DNA of 64,000 nucleotides from Flavivirga rizhaonensis (GCF_004791695.1 NZ_SRSO01000026.1:1-64000), one strand, 5' to 3'; counted from the first letter of the stretch, positions 10,001 through 18,281 are shown. Notes: generated from the sequence alone by a model not told the origin. Translations and numbers: made by a program.

Positions 10001-10519
10001 AATAATGTTAAAACATCTTTAGATTACTTTAATAAGTTTGGAAAATTAATCCGGGCTTCACTGGAACATTCAGAAATGAAATTTGTTTCTATTAATGATG
10101 AAGTTCAAGTTATTCGCAATTATGTAGATTTAGAAAACTTGAGATTTAATGAACCTGTTGTTTTGAATTGTGAGGTCAATCATATTGATGCTTATAATGT
10201 TAAAATCCCTCCAATGTTTATTCAACCCATTGTTGAAAATGCTATTATTCACGGACTAAGTAAAAAGGAAAAGGAGAAAGAAATTAATATAAACTTTGAA
10301 GAATTTGATGATTATATTTTATGCAGTATACATGATAATGGCTCAGGAAGAAAAAATAAAAAGAGTATTAAAAATAAAAATTCAGGAATGATTATAACCC
10401 AAAAAAGGTTAAAATCTGTTTGGAATTTGAGCGATGAAAAATATATAAAAGTGGTTGTTGAAGATTTAAAAGATCCAACAGGAACTATAGTTAAGATCAA
10501 ACTACCTAAAGATTTCTAA
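7028..10519 (+). CDS. Two-component-propeller LytS hybrid sensor kinase
   Basis: 1163 aa. The N-terminus has a lipoprotein-type signal (LLLVLFLISC-GN, Cys 24). A start at the internal ATG at 7046 would give a more usual signal. About 150-735 hold 14 reg_prop blades of the type EDSKGNIWFGTxxGGLxKFDG, consistent with two seven-bladed propellers. A Y_Y_Y domain (about 820-893) ends before a membrane segment near 900-920. A coiled coil and a LytS kinase follow, with H976 in NQINPHFIFNALNS and N-box PIVENAIIHG. Proteins of this build sense sugars or other ligands in the periplasm and signal inwards. It overlaps the next LytTR gene by one base (TAATG), so the two form a kinase-regulator pair. Confidence 0.92.
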   Translation: MTFLSVMRKFKWVYLLLVLFLISCGNRSDNKLNAVKDNTDDDHYLVLITGDTLKTKVPLKLEGKKTLINESGVIKTKLKKPPKIVKSKNSPEKIKSTETTLISLNQKLKQRGTIDISKLKDTILEGNKSTVFFPKPVQSEKPLYRDNAILDIQWMDVDQGLNSSYVVYSFEDSRNNIWIGYYGGGVSKFDGVEFLHFTEKEGLFNNYVWTIYEDSKHNLWFGHYSGGVTKYDGKAFTHYSDEDGFPDRTIWSILEDSAGNMWFGTANGVVKFNGEIFTHYTKGAGLIGNDVVSMIEDQNKNIWFATKNSGISIYNGESFYSLTKDDGLPDNRVLSVYEATNKDIWIGTHGGACKYDGRSLEKITVKEGLTHNKVISIVEDKNNNIWIGTHGGGVSRYDGKTIYNITKDEGLPHNEIRHLLVDSKGNIWGGTEGAGLFKFNPNSFLHYTKEQGLSTEQIFSMYEDKKGTIWFGTYGGGLTKYDGAHFFHYGEEQGLIAKQVISLTEDSKGNLWFGTFSQGLFKFDGEVFTQYNKDSGLSENMVWSVVEDREGTMWVGTEMGGLNRFDGKAFINYNFGEGFSSYIVWDILEDTKGNVWIATNRGGICKYKDGEFTFYAQKEGLLSDIVWTILEDKKGNIWFGTHKGICVYDGKTIKSFNEDDGLSNNIVWSLLQDDKENIWMGTSKGLNCLVLDEALIAKVDDKEKTDAINGYITSFQKNDGLKSTIFYANSSLFDKNHNMWFGTISGVVNFNLNSFNLVDAAPSIQLNTIDINQKSINYNLLSDSIYNTSTPFFNKIKDCAAEVENFHNYPKRLELPFKFNHLTFKFAGIDWSAPHSIQYSYKISGLDKEWSIPSSENKADYRNIPPGTYMFNVRAIGKSGQWSKPLQYEFSISPPWWLSFWAINSYIVLSILLIIGSFKWYGNRMKKKQVILEHIVEERTRTIGHQKEELSIAYADLEQERNKMELKALLNQINPHFIFNALNSIQQFVISNNVKTSLDYFNKFGKLIRASLEHSEMKFVSINDEVQVIRNYVDLENLRFNEPVVLNCEVNHIDAYNVKIPPMFIQPIVENAIIHGLSKKEKEKEININFEEFDDYILCSIHDNGSGRKNKKSIKNKNSGMIITQKRLKSVWNLSDEKYIKVVVEDLKDPTGTIVKIKLPKDF

Positions 10520-11253
10520 TGATAAGAGCAATATTAGTTGATGATGAAAAAGGTGCATTAGAAACCTTATCCGGCATGCTGAGTTTATTTTGTAAAGAAG
10601 TTCTAATTTTAGGCAAAGCGTCTTCTGCAAATGAAGCTAGAGATTTAATTAAAGAGTTTAATCCAGATTTGGTTTTTTTAGATATACGAATGCCTTTCGA
10701 AAACGGGTTTGATTTGTTGGAATCAATAGATAGCTATACATTCCATGTTATTTTTACAACAGCTTATAATAATTATGCCTTAAAAGCTATTAAATTTAGT
10801 GCTTTAGATTACTTGTTAAAACCTATTAATGTTGAAGAACTACAAAGAGCAGTATCCAAAATCTCAAAAATAGCGGTAAATAAAGAACAATATAATGTTT
10901 TTAAGGCACACCAATTGGATCATGAGCATGAACAAATTTTATTACCCTCTAAGAATGGATTTCAAGTTGTAAATTATCATGAAATTTTAAGGTTTGAAGG
11001 GGAACGTAATTATACTCATGTTTATTTTTTAAATGGTAATCGACTTTTAGTAGCAAAAACATTAAAAGAGTATGAAGAGCTTTTAAGAGATTATGGTTTT
11101 TTTAGAGTTCACCAATCTAACATCATAAACATGAAATGTGTAAAAGGATATATTAATGGAAGAGGAGGCAAAATCCAATTAATAGATAATACACAAGTTG
11201 ATTTGGCAAGAAGTAGAAAAAAAGAATTTTTAACATTTTTTAAGTCATTCTAA
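10519..11253 (+). CDS. LytTR response regulator paired with the propeller kinase
   Basis: 244 aa. The receiver domain is complete: acidic D8/D9, phospho-acceptor D55 in LVFLDIRMP, T80/T81, K101 in LLKPIN. The C-terminal LytTR domain (about 140-244) includes EILRFEGERNYTHVYFLNG and FFRVHQSNIINMKCVKGYI. The start codon overlaps the kinase stop codon (TAATG at 10517-10521), which points to translational coupling and to partnership with that kinase. It is only distantly similar to the regulators at 407 and 6219, so it belongs to a separate signalling pair. Confidence 0.93.
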   Translation: MIRAILVDDEKGALETLSGMLSLFCKEVLILGKASSANEARDLIKEFNPDLVFLDIRMPFENGFDLLESIDSYTFHVIFTTAYNNYALKAIKFSALDYLLKPINVEELQRAVSKISKIAVNKEQYNVFKAHQLDHEHEQILLPSKNGFQVVNYHEILRFEGERNYTHVYFLNGNRLLVAKTLKEYEELLRDYGFFRVHQSNIINMKCVKGYINGRGGKIQLIDNTQVDLARSRKKEFLTFFKSF

Positions 11254-11292
11254 AGTAAAAAGCACAATTCTTAATATTTGATTTTAGTAATT

Positions 11293-11500
11293 TAACGCCA
11301 GTTCGACATATTATAAATTGATAATCAGTTATTTAAAAGGTTTTAAAACAGAAATCATGTCAAGGACGAGGAACGAGGAGGAATCTCTTTAAGATGAGAT
11401 GTCTCGTCACTCATACTTCGCTCTGTCGACATGACAAACAGCTGTATTTCATTGGATTAAATAAGATATTTTCAATAAAGTTTACGTGGAACTCAGGTTA
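11293..11500. mobile_element. MITE-like inverted-repeat element, copy 1 (208 bp)
   Basis: The left end TAACGCCAGTTCGACAT and the inverted right end (complement of GAACTCAGGTTA) are imperfect terminal repeats. The interior shares TTATTTAA, a polypurine stretch and ATCATG with two other copies (28387-28530, 32965-33267). It contains a REP-type hairpin at 11359-11435 bounded by GTCA/TGAC. No coding capacity. The surrounding gap (11254-11680) shows nothing else except a 16-bp palindrome, TAACTAAATTTAGTTA, at 11638-11653. Confidence 0.6.
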
Positions 11501-11680
11501 ATTTAAAAGGAACTCGTTTTAGTGAAATTGGATTTTATAGAAACTTAAAAATGAAAATATCTTTAATACCCAAAAAGCCGTGTTTAGGTATAAATTATTC
11601 GTCTTCGTATTATTTTAATTTTAATAGATAATATTAGTAACTAAATTTAGTTATTATATAGTTATCTGTAATTAAATGCT

Positions 11681-11824
11681 ATGAATAAAATGACAAACTT
11701 CTCTCAAGAAAGTAAATTAATATATGAAGAAATTGATAGACTAAAAAGACTAAACGATCTCTTAGTCTTGATGCTTATTTGTCTTTTTGTGCTCCTATTA
11801 ACAGTATTGTATTTCTATAAATAG
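11681..11824 (+). CDS. Small single-pass membrane protein
   Basis: A 47-residue protein, MNKMTNFSQESKLIYEEIDR followed by KLNDLL-type charged residues and one hydrophobic helix (LVLMLICLFVLLLTVLYFY) ending in Lys. A charged cytoplasmic N-terminus with a C-terminal anchor is the likely topology. The 16-bp palindrome TAACTAAATTTAGTTA just upstream (11638-11653) could be its operator. No family is recognised. It ends four bases before the stop codon of the convergent VOC gene. Confidence 0.5.
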   Translation: MNKMTNFSQESKLIYEEIDRLKRLNDLLVLMLICLFVLLLTVLYFYK

Positions 11825-11828
11825 ATTT

Positions 11829-12257
11829 TTATTTAGCAAATAATTGCCCCATATCCTTGAAAGATTTAAATTCCAAAGCATTTCCCGAAGGGTCTTTAAA
11901 AAACATGGTAGTCTGTTCTCCAATTAAACCTTCAAAACGAATATAGGGTTCAATAATAAAATCAATGTTTTTATTGCCTAAATTTTCTGCAAAAGCATGA
12001 AAAATGTCCCAAGGTAAAACGACCCCAAAGTGTGGTACAGGAACACTTTTTCCATCTACCGGATTAGTATGCAGATTAGGTTCTTCTTCTTTTGGCTTGT
12101 AATGAATCACTAATTGATGACCGAAAAAGTTAAAATCTACCCAAGAATCGCTGCTTCGTCCTTCTTCACAACCTAAAACATCTCTATAAAAAGCTCTACA
12201 TTCTGGGAGGTTATAAACAGGTATCGCTAAATGAAAAGGCGCTATGGAACTGTTCAT
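11829..12257 (-). CDS. VOC-family (glyoxalase-like) metalloprotein
   Basis: 142 aa, one VOC fold of two beta-alpha-beta-beta-beta modules. It starts FHLAIPVYNLPECRAFYRDVLGC and ends MFFKDPSGNALEFKSF. His in FHLAI, His in HFGVV and Glu in ALEFK occupy the usual metal-ligand positions. Members include glyoxalases, ring-cleaving dioxygenases and fosfomycin-type resistance enzymes; the substrate cannot be told. It lies 9 bp downstream of rluF on the same strand, probably in the same transcript. Confidence 0.85.
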   Translation of the reverse strand: MNSSIAPFHLAIPVYNLPECRAFYRDVLGCEEGRSSDSWVDFNFFGHQLVIHYKPKEEEPNLHTNPVDGKSVPVPHFGVVLPWDIFHAFAENLGNKNIDFIIEPYIRFEGLIGEQTTMFFKDPSGNALEFKSFKDMGQLFAK

Positions 12258-12266
12258 AATCGATAT

Positions 12267-13025
12267 TTATTTTTTTATCCTGCTAGGAGGTTTTTGATAT
12301 TCTTTAAAAGAATTACTAATTAAAAGATTTAACTCGCTAAATTCTTCTTTTGTCAATTCTCTATAGTCTCCAATAGGCATATCCATTTTAATATTCATTA
12401 TCCTAACACGTTTAAGTGCTTGTACCTCATAATTTAGATACTCACACATACGTCGGATTTGTCTGTTTAAACCCTGTGTTAAGATAATTTTGAACTTATA
12501 AGTGCTTAGTTTTTCAACTTTACATTTTTTAGTCACCCTGTTTAATTCTAATAAAGGAATGCCTCCCGACATACGTTCTATAAACGTTTGGGATATAGGT
12601 TTATCTACCGTTACAATATATTCTTTTTCATGATTATTGCTGGCTCGTAGAATTTTGTTGACTATATCACCATCATCGGTTAATAGAATTAAACCTTCAC
12701 TAGGTTTATCTAACCTGCCAATAGGGAAAATACGTTTAGGGTAATTTATAAAGTCGATAATGTTGTCTTTTTCAATAGAAGTATCAGTCGTACAAACAAT
12801 CCCAACGGGTTTGTTCAAAGCTATATAAACAAAACCTTCTTTGTTGTTTTTAATTTCTTTACCATCTACATGAACGATGTCCCCTGGTGCAATTTTTGTA
12901 CCCATTTCCGGAATAGCTCCATTTATAGTGACACGTCCAGCCTCAATAAGTTTATCGGCTTCACGACGCGAACAATACCCAACTTCACTTAAAAATTTAT
13001 TAATACGCTTTAACTGTACTTCCAT
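12267..13025 (-). CDS. rluF: 23S rRNA pseudouridine synthase RluF
   Basis: 252 aa. An S4 RNA-binding domain (about 4-60, RINKFLSEVGYCSRREADKL) is followed by an RsuA/RluB/E/F-type catalytic domain with the signature PIGRLDKPSEGL, whose Asp is the catalytic residue, and the QGLNRQIRRMCEYL motif. RluF modifies U2604 of 23S rRNA in E. coli. The motif variant and overall length fit RluF better than RluB or RsuA, though separating these by eye is approximate. Confidence 0.85.
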   Translation of the reverse strand: MEVQLKRINKFLSEVGYCSRREADKLIEAGRVTINGAIPEMGTKIAPGDIVHVDGKEIKNNKEGFVYIALNKPVGIVCTTDTSIEKDNIIDFINYPKRIFPIGRLDKPSEGLILLTDDGDIVNKILRASNNHEKEYIVTVDKPISQTFIERMSGGIPLLELNRVTKKCKVEKLSTYKFKIILTQGLNRQIRRMCEYLNYEVQALKRVRIMNIKMDMPIGDYRELTKEEFSELNLLISNSFKEYQKPPSRIKK

Positions 13026-13044
13026 ACTTCAAAAGTACAACATT

Positions 13045-13872
13045 TTATGCGTTTAAGAAGTCAACAATATGATTGTAAACAGTCTCGTTTTTTAAGCCGT
13101 GACCAAAACCTTTTGTGCTAATAAACTGTACTTTTTCGTAATTCTTTTTGAATTTTAAACCATCCGTGTAGGGGATAATTCTATCTTTTTTGTCATGGAT
13201 TGCTAATATTTTAGCATCGATTTCTTTTGTGAAATTAGGAGCAGAGTAGTATTCTGGTAAATGATTAAATTCTTTTAATAAATACTGAGCCATAGCTTTA
13301 GACACTCTGTCATTATACCCCATCATGGTTTCATAGCGTTTAAAGACATCAACAAAATCTGCTGGAGCACCTAATAAGGCTATTTTTTTAATGGATTTTA
13401 AAGGAGAGTTGTACTGAGAAAAAATAGTTGATGTCCCTCCAATCGAATGACCTATTAGTGTTTGCGCTTCGAATTTTTTTGCAATAACATGTATGCATTC
13501 TGAATAAAAAAGTGCATTAAATAATTTCCCCCCAGAAGCGCCATGTGCAGGTGCATCTAGTGCAATGATGGTATAGTCTAAGGTTTTTAAAATTTCAATT
13601 AAACTTTTCCATCTATAAGTATTGCTTTCCCAGCCATGGGCTAATAAAACAGTTTCTTTTTTCCCTTTCCAAAGGTAGGTTTTTATCGAAATATTTTCAT
13701 AAATAATGTCTTTCTGAATGGCTGTGTTTAGGTATTGAGTTGCCTCTTCATCAAGTCTCCCTTTCTGAGGCGTTGAAAATAACTTAATTGATAATTTTGC
13801 GGCATATTCTGGTGAAAAATAACTTGTGAGATTTATAAAAAAACCAATGAATTTTAAAAAACGTGCATTCAT
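13045..13872 (-). CDS. Alpha/beta hydrolase
   Basis: 275 aa alpha/beta-hydrolase fold: oxyanion loop LLAHGWESNTYRW, nucleophile elbow GHSIGG, an acid-region IHDKKDRIIPY and the catalytic His in GFGHGL. The first 20 residues are mildly hydrophobic (FLKFIGFFINLTSYFSPEYA) but lack a clear cleavage site. Its start codon overlaps the stop of the cupin gene (ATGA, 13869-13872), so the two are translationally coupled. Substrate unknown; an esterase or lipase-like role is plausible. Confidence 0.85.
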   Translation of the reverse strand: MNARFLKFIGFFINLTSYFSPEYAAKLSIKLFSTPQKGRLDEEATQYLNTAIQKDIIYENISIKTYLWKGKKETVLLAHGWESNTYRWKSLIEILKTLDYTIIALDAPAHGASGGKLFNALFYSECIHVIAKKFEAQTLIGHSIGGTSTIFSQYNSPLKSIKKIALLGAPADFVDVFKRYETMMGYNDRVSKAMAQYLLKEFNHLPEYYSAPNFTKEIDAKILAIHDKKDRIIPYTDGLKFKKNYEKVQFISTKGFGHGLKNETVYNHIVDFLNA

Positions 13873-14240
13873 TCAGATTCTCTATTTACCAGATTGATAG
13901 AAAACGCAGGGGTGCAAATCGCTAGATATTCACATGTTTCGGTGAAAGGATTGGAATATTGAACTCTAGTATTCTTTTCAATTTTAATAGATTGACCAGC
14001 TTCTAGAACAATGGTTTCATCTTCAATAATAAATTGTTTTTTGCCTTTTATTATAAAGGTAAATTCATCAAATTCTGGGGTTTGAAAAGGTTCGCTCCAT
14101 CCAGAAGGAGCCACCATATGAGCTATGCTAATTTGCGAATTACCATCTGTGGCTATTCCAAAATGTTCTTTTATTATTTTTCCATCGTTTGTAGGAACAA
14201 CGAATGGATTATTTTGAATTGTATATTTTTTTTGTGCCAT
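13869..14240 (-). CDS. Cupin-domain protein
   Basis: 123 aa single cupin barrel: PFQTPEFDEFTFIIKGKKQFII is the first motif region, and the second follows at GQSIKIEKNTRVQYSNP. The usual His ligands of motif 1 are largely absent (E-F-D-E-F pattern), so metal binding is uncertain. Coupled by a 4-bp overlap to the downstream hydrolase. The heptamer repeat array lies directly upstream of its start codon. Function unknown. Confidence 0.75.
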   Translation of the reverse strand: MAQKKYTIQNNPFVVPTNDGKIIKEHFGIATDGNSQISIAHMVAPSGWSEPFQTPEFDEFTFIIKGKKQFIIEDETIVLEAGQSIKIEKNTRVQYSNPFTETCEYLAICTPAFSINLVNRESE

Positions 14241-14255
14241 GCAATATTTATTTTT

Positions 14256-14332
14256 CTCCTAACTCCTAACTCCTAACTCCTAACTCCTAACTCCTAACTC
14301 CTAACTCCTAACTCCTAACTCCTAACTCCTAA
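14256..14332 (-). repeat. Eleven tandem heptamers TTAGGAG (minus-strand sense)
   Basis: CTCCTAA is repeated 11 times on the plus strand, plus a partial unit. In the sense of the flanking minus-strand genes it reads TTAGGAG and begins directly after the stop codon of the YitT gene. It ends 15 bp before the cupin ATG. A second array of six TTAGGAG units follows the sulP-like gene at 51985. Each unit contains GGAG, a Shine-Dalgarno-like core. Such arrays change length by slippage. Confidence 0.95.
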
Positions 14333-15304
14333 CTATTTCAAAGGTCTCTTCTTAATCATTCCTCCTTTTAAATCCTTAACAACCCCCATAATAATAAACG
14401 CATTTCTATCAATTTTATCGATTTCCGTTTGTAGTTTGGCAAGCTCCAGACGTGTTACAACCGTATAAATAATGTCTTTATCGTAGCTATAACCTTGCTT
14501 GCCATAACCTCCTTTACCAGCATATATAGTACAGGCGCGTCTTAGTTTTTCAGTGAGCATAATTCTTAGTTCCTCATGGTTGTTTGAGATGATGGTAACT
14601 CCAACATATTCTTCTACACCATCTACCACAAAATCGACTGTTCTTGCTGCTGCCAAGTAAGTAAGCATGGCATAAAGCGCTGTTTCAATAGAAAGTGTAT
14701 ATGCGCCTACTGAAAATATTATGACATTGATCAATAATAAAACATCCCCAATGGTTAACGATAATTTTCTGCCTAAAAATATAGCTAAAACTTCAGTGCC
14801 GTCAATAACACTTCCACCACGTATAGACATACCAATTCCAAAGCCTAAAAAGAACCCACCAAAAACAGCGATTAATAATTTATCTTCGGTAACAATAGGA
14901 TAATTTACAAAGTGAACAACGATTGCTAAAAGCGTTATGGCAACAATGCTTTTTATGGCAAACCTGAAACCAATAGTTCTAGAAGCAAGAATTAAAAAAG
15001 GGAGGTTAACTAAAACTAATAATAAACCTAAATTTAATGATGTAACGTTTTCTAATAATAAAGAAATACCAGTAGCACCACCATCAATAAATTTATTTGG
15101 TAATAAAAAGCCTTTTAACCCAAATCCAGCAGAAAAAACACCAATTATAATAAAAAAGGATTCTTTAATGGCATGTGATAATTCAACTTGAAACCGTCTT
15201 ACCAGTGGAACTATTTGCTTTTTACTAACAGGTTTGTCTACCTGTTTTTTTTCAAGCCTTTTTCGAGCTAAATCTATTAATAGTTTTGATAAGAATGGAT
15301 TCAT
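14333..15304 (-). CDS. YitT-family membrane protein
   Basis: 323 aa. A cytoplasmic basic N-terminus (to about 45) is followed by five or six membrane helices (about 50-215; ESFFIIIGVFSAGFGLKGFLLP, GGATGISLLL, GFFLGFGIGMSIRGGSVIDGTEVLAIFLG). A C-terminal soluble DUF2179-type domain (about 225-315) contains ARRACTIYAGKGGYG-like and YTVVTRLELAKL segments. Transport or anchoring roles are suggested for the family, but none is established here. It lies 12 bp downstream of the lipoprotein gene at 15316. Confidence 0.9.
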   Translation of the reverse strand: MNPFLSKLLIDLARKRLEKKQVDKPVSKKQIVPLVRRFQVELSHAIKESFFIIIGVFSAGFGLKGFLLPNKFIDGGATGISLLLENVTSLNLGLLLVLVNLPFLILASRTIGFRFAIKSIVAITLLAIVVHFVNYPIVTEDKLLIAVFGGFFLGFGIGMSIRGGSVIDGTEVLAIFLGRKLSLTIGDVLLLINVIIFSVGAYTLSIETALYAMLTYLAAARTVDFVVDGVEEYVGVTIISNNHEELRIMLTEKLRRACTIYAGKGGYGKQGYSYDKDIIYTVVTRLELAKLQTEIDKIDRNAFIIMGVVKDLKGGMIKKRPLK

Positions 15305-15315
15305 TTATTTGTTTG

Positions 15316-15876
15316 CTAATGCATATTCCAGTTTAAAAAAAAGTATTTTATTTTAGCATTCTCAGGAATATGCATGGCTTCAATTTCTACATCCATATTA
15401 AACCTGAGATTGGCAGGAAGTTCTTCTTTATCTATAACAAAACTTGCGTTTAGTTCATTTACAGTAATAAGAACAGAGTTTATTAGATTATTTATTTTTG
15501 AAACTTTATAAGTACCCGAAATATCTTTAAAAGTGCTTAGAGTCGTTATGCCTTTATCGGTTTTATATCTGGGATCTATGATCTGAATACTTTCAATAGT
15601 AGAAGTTGAATCTAAAGCTTGTTCTGGAGTTAGAACTAAAAGCTTTTTACCGCCTTTTTCAAATATTTCTATATTATTTTTACTCCCTGCAAATTCATCA
15701 CCACTAGTGAATTTTACTAAAGAATCATTGACAAAAATATTTTTAAGGTCTTTAACCTGAGTTGAATCTGTTAATAGTCCCAAGTGGTGTTTACCTACTT
15801 CAAAAGGATCTTGTTCTTTGTTACAGCTGGAAAATAAAAAGCCAAGAATAATAAAACTTAAAAATGATTTATACAT
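15316..15876 (-). CDS. Conserved lipoprotein of unknown function
   Basis: 186 aa. The signal MYKSFLSFIILGFLFSSC with lipobox FSSC and +2 Asn marks an acylated lipoprotein. The mature part consists of beta-rich repeats of the form VKDLKNIFVNDSLV and VLTPEQALDSTSTIESIQI. I recognise it only as a flavobacterial conserved hypothetical. It is transcribed in the same direction as the HerA-like gene upstream and YitT downstream. Confidence 0.7.
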   Translation of the reverse strand: MYKSFLSFIILGFLFSSCNKEQDPFEVGKHHLGLLTDSTQVKDLKNIFVNDSLVKFTSGDEFAGSKNNIEIFEKGGKKLLVLTPEQALDSTSTIESIQIIDPRYKTDKGITTLSTFKDISGTYKVSKINNLINSVLITVNELNASFVIDKEELPANLRFNMDVEIEAMHIPENAKIKYFFLNWNMH

Positions 15877-15918
15877 TATTTAAAAATGATTTATGGGGTG
15901 GTTAATATTAATTTTGAC

Positions 15919-17463
15919 TTACTTTTTGAGTACTTTGGTTAAGATACCAAAAACACTTCTTATAAAAGTTGCACTTGTGAGTACTTTAACAATGGGATTC
16001 ATTCTAGTACTTGTTCTTCTAGAACTTGTTGTTCTTCGTTTTTTAGATTCAGCTTTTTTAAGCGCTTCTCGTTCTTGTTTTGCTTTTTCTTTAGCTTCTT
16101 CCGCTTCAGCAAGTTCTATTTTTTCATTGAGCATCTCATAAGCACTTTCCCGATCAATATCCTTATTGTATTTTTTTACCAATTTTGATTTTGAAAGTAG
16201 TGTGTTTAATTCTACATCGGTTAAAATGTCCATTCTACTCATGGGAGCACGCATCATCGTTGCTGCTAATGGTGTTGGTCTTCCTTTTTCATCTAAAGCA
16301 GATACTAAAGCTTCACCAATACCTAAGGATGTTAAAACCTCGGTAGTATCATAATACTCAGAATCTGGATAATTTTGAGCCGTAAGTTTTATAGCTTTTC
16401 TGTCTTTAGCAGTAAAGGCTCTAAGTGCATGTTGTACTTTTAAACCTAGCTGACCCAAAACGGCTTCTGGAACATCTGTTGGATTTTGAGTAACAAAATA
16501 TAAGCCTACACCTTTACTTCGTATTAGTTTAACAATACTCTCTATTTGATTTAATAATGCTTTTGATGCTTCGTTAAAAATTAAATGAGCCTCGTCAATA
16601 AACAGTATTAATTCGGGTCTGTCGCTATCACCTTGCTCAGGAAATGTCGAGTAAATTTCGGCTAATAAGCTCAGCATGAATGTTGAGAATAATTTAGGTC
16701 TATCCTGAATATCTGTTAATCTGATTATATTGATATAACCACGTCCATCCTCATCAATTCTTAATAAATCTTGGGTGTCAAAAGAAGTTTCTCCAAAAAA
16801 TAAATCAGCACCTTGCTGCTCTAACTCAACAACTTTACGTAAAATAGCACCTGTGGACGCTGTCGAAATTCTACCATAGGCTTCAGTAAATTCTTTTTTT
16901 CCTTCTTGAGTGGCGTATTGTAATATTTTTTTAAAATCTTTTATATCTAGAATAGGTAGCTTATTGTCATCGCAATATTGAAATATTACTGCCACAACTC
17001 CAGACTGCGTTTCAGATAAATCTAAAATCCTTGAGAGTAAGACAGGTCCAAATTCGGTAACGGTTGCTCTTAGCCGTACTCCGTCTTGTTCAGAAAGTGT
17101 TAATACTTCAACAGGGAAAGCCTTGGCATCAAATGGTAAACCTATTTTTTCATGACGCTCATCAATTTTTGGATGTCCTGGACTTGGTTGTGCCAAACCA
17201 CTTAGATCACCTTTAATATCCATAAGTAATACAGGAATTCCTTTATCACTTAAGTTTTCGGCTAATACCTGTAAAGATTTTGTTTTCCCTGTACCAGTGG
17301 CACCAGCAATTAGACCATGGCGATTCATAGTCTTTAAAGGTATTTTTACATGAGCACCAGTAACAGTTTCACCATCCAACATAGCAGCTCCTATGGGGAT
17401 AAAATCACCTTTGGTAGTGTTGCCTTCTGTTATATAATCAAAAAAAGTTTCCTTGGTCCCCAT
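15919..17463 (-). CDS. HerA-like helicase/ATPase (DUF853 type)
   Basis: 514 aa. Walker A GATGTGKTKS (K60), Walker B LILFIDEAHLIF and a downstream sensor region VTQNPTDVPEAVLGQLGLKVQHALRAF identify a HerA/FtsK-superfamily ATPase of the DUF853 type. A Lys/Glu coiled coil (about 440-485) precedes a basic tail. Members are soluble hexameric ATPases of unknown physiological role. No NurA nuclease is adjacent, so a HerA-NurA resection pair is not supported. Confidence 0.85.
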   Translation of the reverse strand: MGTKETFFDYITEGNTTKGDFIPIGAAMLDGETVTGAHVKIPLKTMNRHGLIAGATGTGKTKSLQVLAENLSDKGIPVLLMDIKGDLSGLAQPSPGHPKIDERHEKIGLPFDAKAFPVEVLTLSEQDGVRLRATVTEFGPVLLSRILDLSETQSGVVAVIFQYCDDNKLPILDIKDFKKILQYATQEGKKEFTEAYGRISTASTGAILRKVVELEQQGADLFFGETSFDTQDLLRIDEDGRGYINIIRLTDIQDRPKLFSTFMLSLLAEIYSTFPEQGDSDRPELILFIDEAHLIFNEASKALLNQIESIVKLIRSKGVGLYFVTQNPTDVPEAVLGQLGLKVQHALRAFTAKDRKAIKLTAQNYPDSEYYDTTEVLTSLGIGEALVSALDEKGRPTPLAATMMRAPMSRMDILTDVELNTLLSKSKLVKKYNKDIDRESAYEMLNEKIELAEAEEAKEKAKQEREALKKAESKKRRTTSSRRTSTRMNPIVKVLTSATFIRSVFGILTKVLKK

Positions 17464-17531
17464 GTGCTATAATTTTGCATAAAAATACAGCAAAAATGAA
17501 CAAGAAAAAAATAAGGTTTTAATAGTGCTGT

Positions 17532-18281
17532 CTACTTAATTTTTTCAATAAAAATGTTAGATGTTCCGGCACTTCTAAGAACTGCTGGTGCCGAATTACC
17601 ACTTTGTATAGTTTGTACACTTATAATATCACCATTTGTAATATTTAGCACTTCCGATATATGTAGAGAAGCTTCGGTATGACCACTATTGTGTCTTACA
17701 TAACCTGTAGCAGCAATAGTTCCTGTTGGAGTGCCATTAATAGCAATTTGTGCTTCGACAGCAACACGGACGTCTGAATTACCACTAATTGTCGGAACTA
17801 TATAAGAGATGTTTACTACAATCCTATATCTTCCTGAGGTATTTAAAGTCACAGTGTTTCCAGTGACATTACATGAGGCAAGGTGGTCATTCCAGTCTAC
17901 AGATCCAAAAATAGGGATATTGGTGTAAGCTGCCGTATTTATATTGGTTGTTGTGTCTGTATTACTATATTTTAAAGAGATACTATGCGATATTTTACTC
18001 CAGTTAGGACTTGCAGAAGTGCCAAAATTAAATTGAAATTCATTGAGGTCAGTGTTGAAAACTAAAAGTCCATTTGCAGGACTTGCTATGGCATTTATTG
18101 CTCCAGTGTCTAATCTGGGAATTAAAATACCTTTATCGGTAGACTCCACATCTAAAATTGATGATGTATTAGGAGATGTTGTGCCGATGCCTACTTGGGC
18201 ATGAACATAATAATGCGTACAGAAAAGTAGCATTATAGAATAAGCTATTTTTTTCATTTTAGAGAGAGAGATTAAAAGCAA
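17532..18281 (-). CDS. Secreted protein with flavobacterial fibre-head domain and C1q-like tail
   Basis: 249 aa. A signal peptide (ending HYYVHAQ) is followed by QVGIGTTSPNTSSILDVEST and GILIPRL, the same head as the repeat fibre at 1394. The C-terminal 140 residues (SNTDTTTNINTAAYTNIP, GRYRIVVNISYIV, EVLNITNGDIISVQTI) form a jelly-roll of the C1q/TNF-like kind by pattern. A short extracellular trimeric protein is plausible. The start could also be at an internal Met 7 residues in (MKKIAYSIML), which is closer to the usual signal length. Confidence 0.65.
   Translation of the reverse strand: MLLISLSKMKKIAYSIMLLFCTHYYVHAQVGIGTTSPNTSSILDVESTDKGILIPRLDTGAINAIASPANGLLVFNTDLNEFQFNFGTSASPNWSKISHSISLKYSNTDTTTNINTAAYTNIPIFGSVDWNDHLASCNVTGNTVTLNTSGRYRIVVNISYIVPTISGNSDVRVAVEAQIAINGTPTGTIAATGYVRHNSGHTEASLHISEVLNITNGDIISVQTIQSGNSAPAVLRSAGTSNIFIEKIK

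Noticed and set aside
15919..17463. HerA-NurA DNA-end resection or defence system
   Set aside because: The ATPase is HerA-like, but no NurA, SIR2 or other partner gene is adjacent; neighbours are YitT and a lipoprotein.
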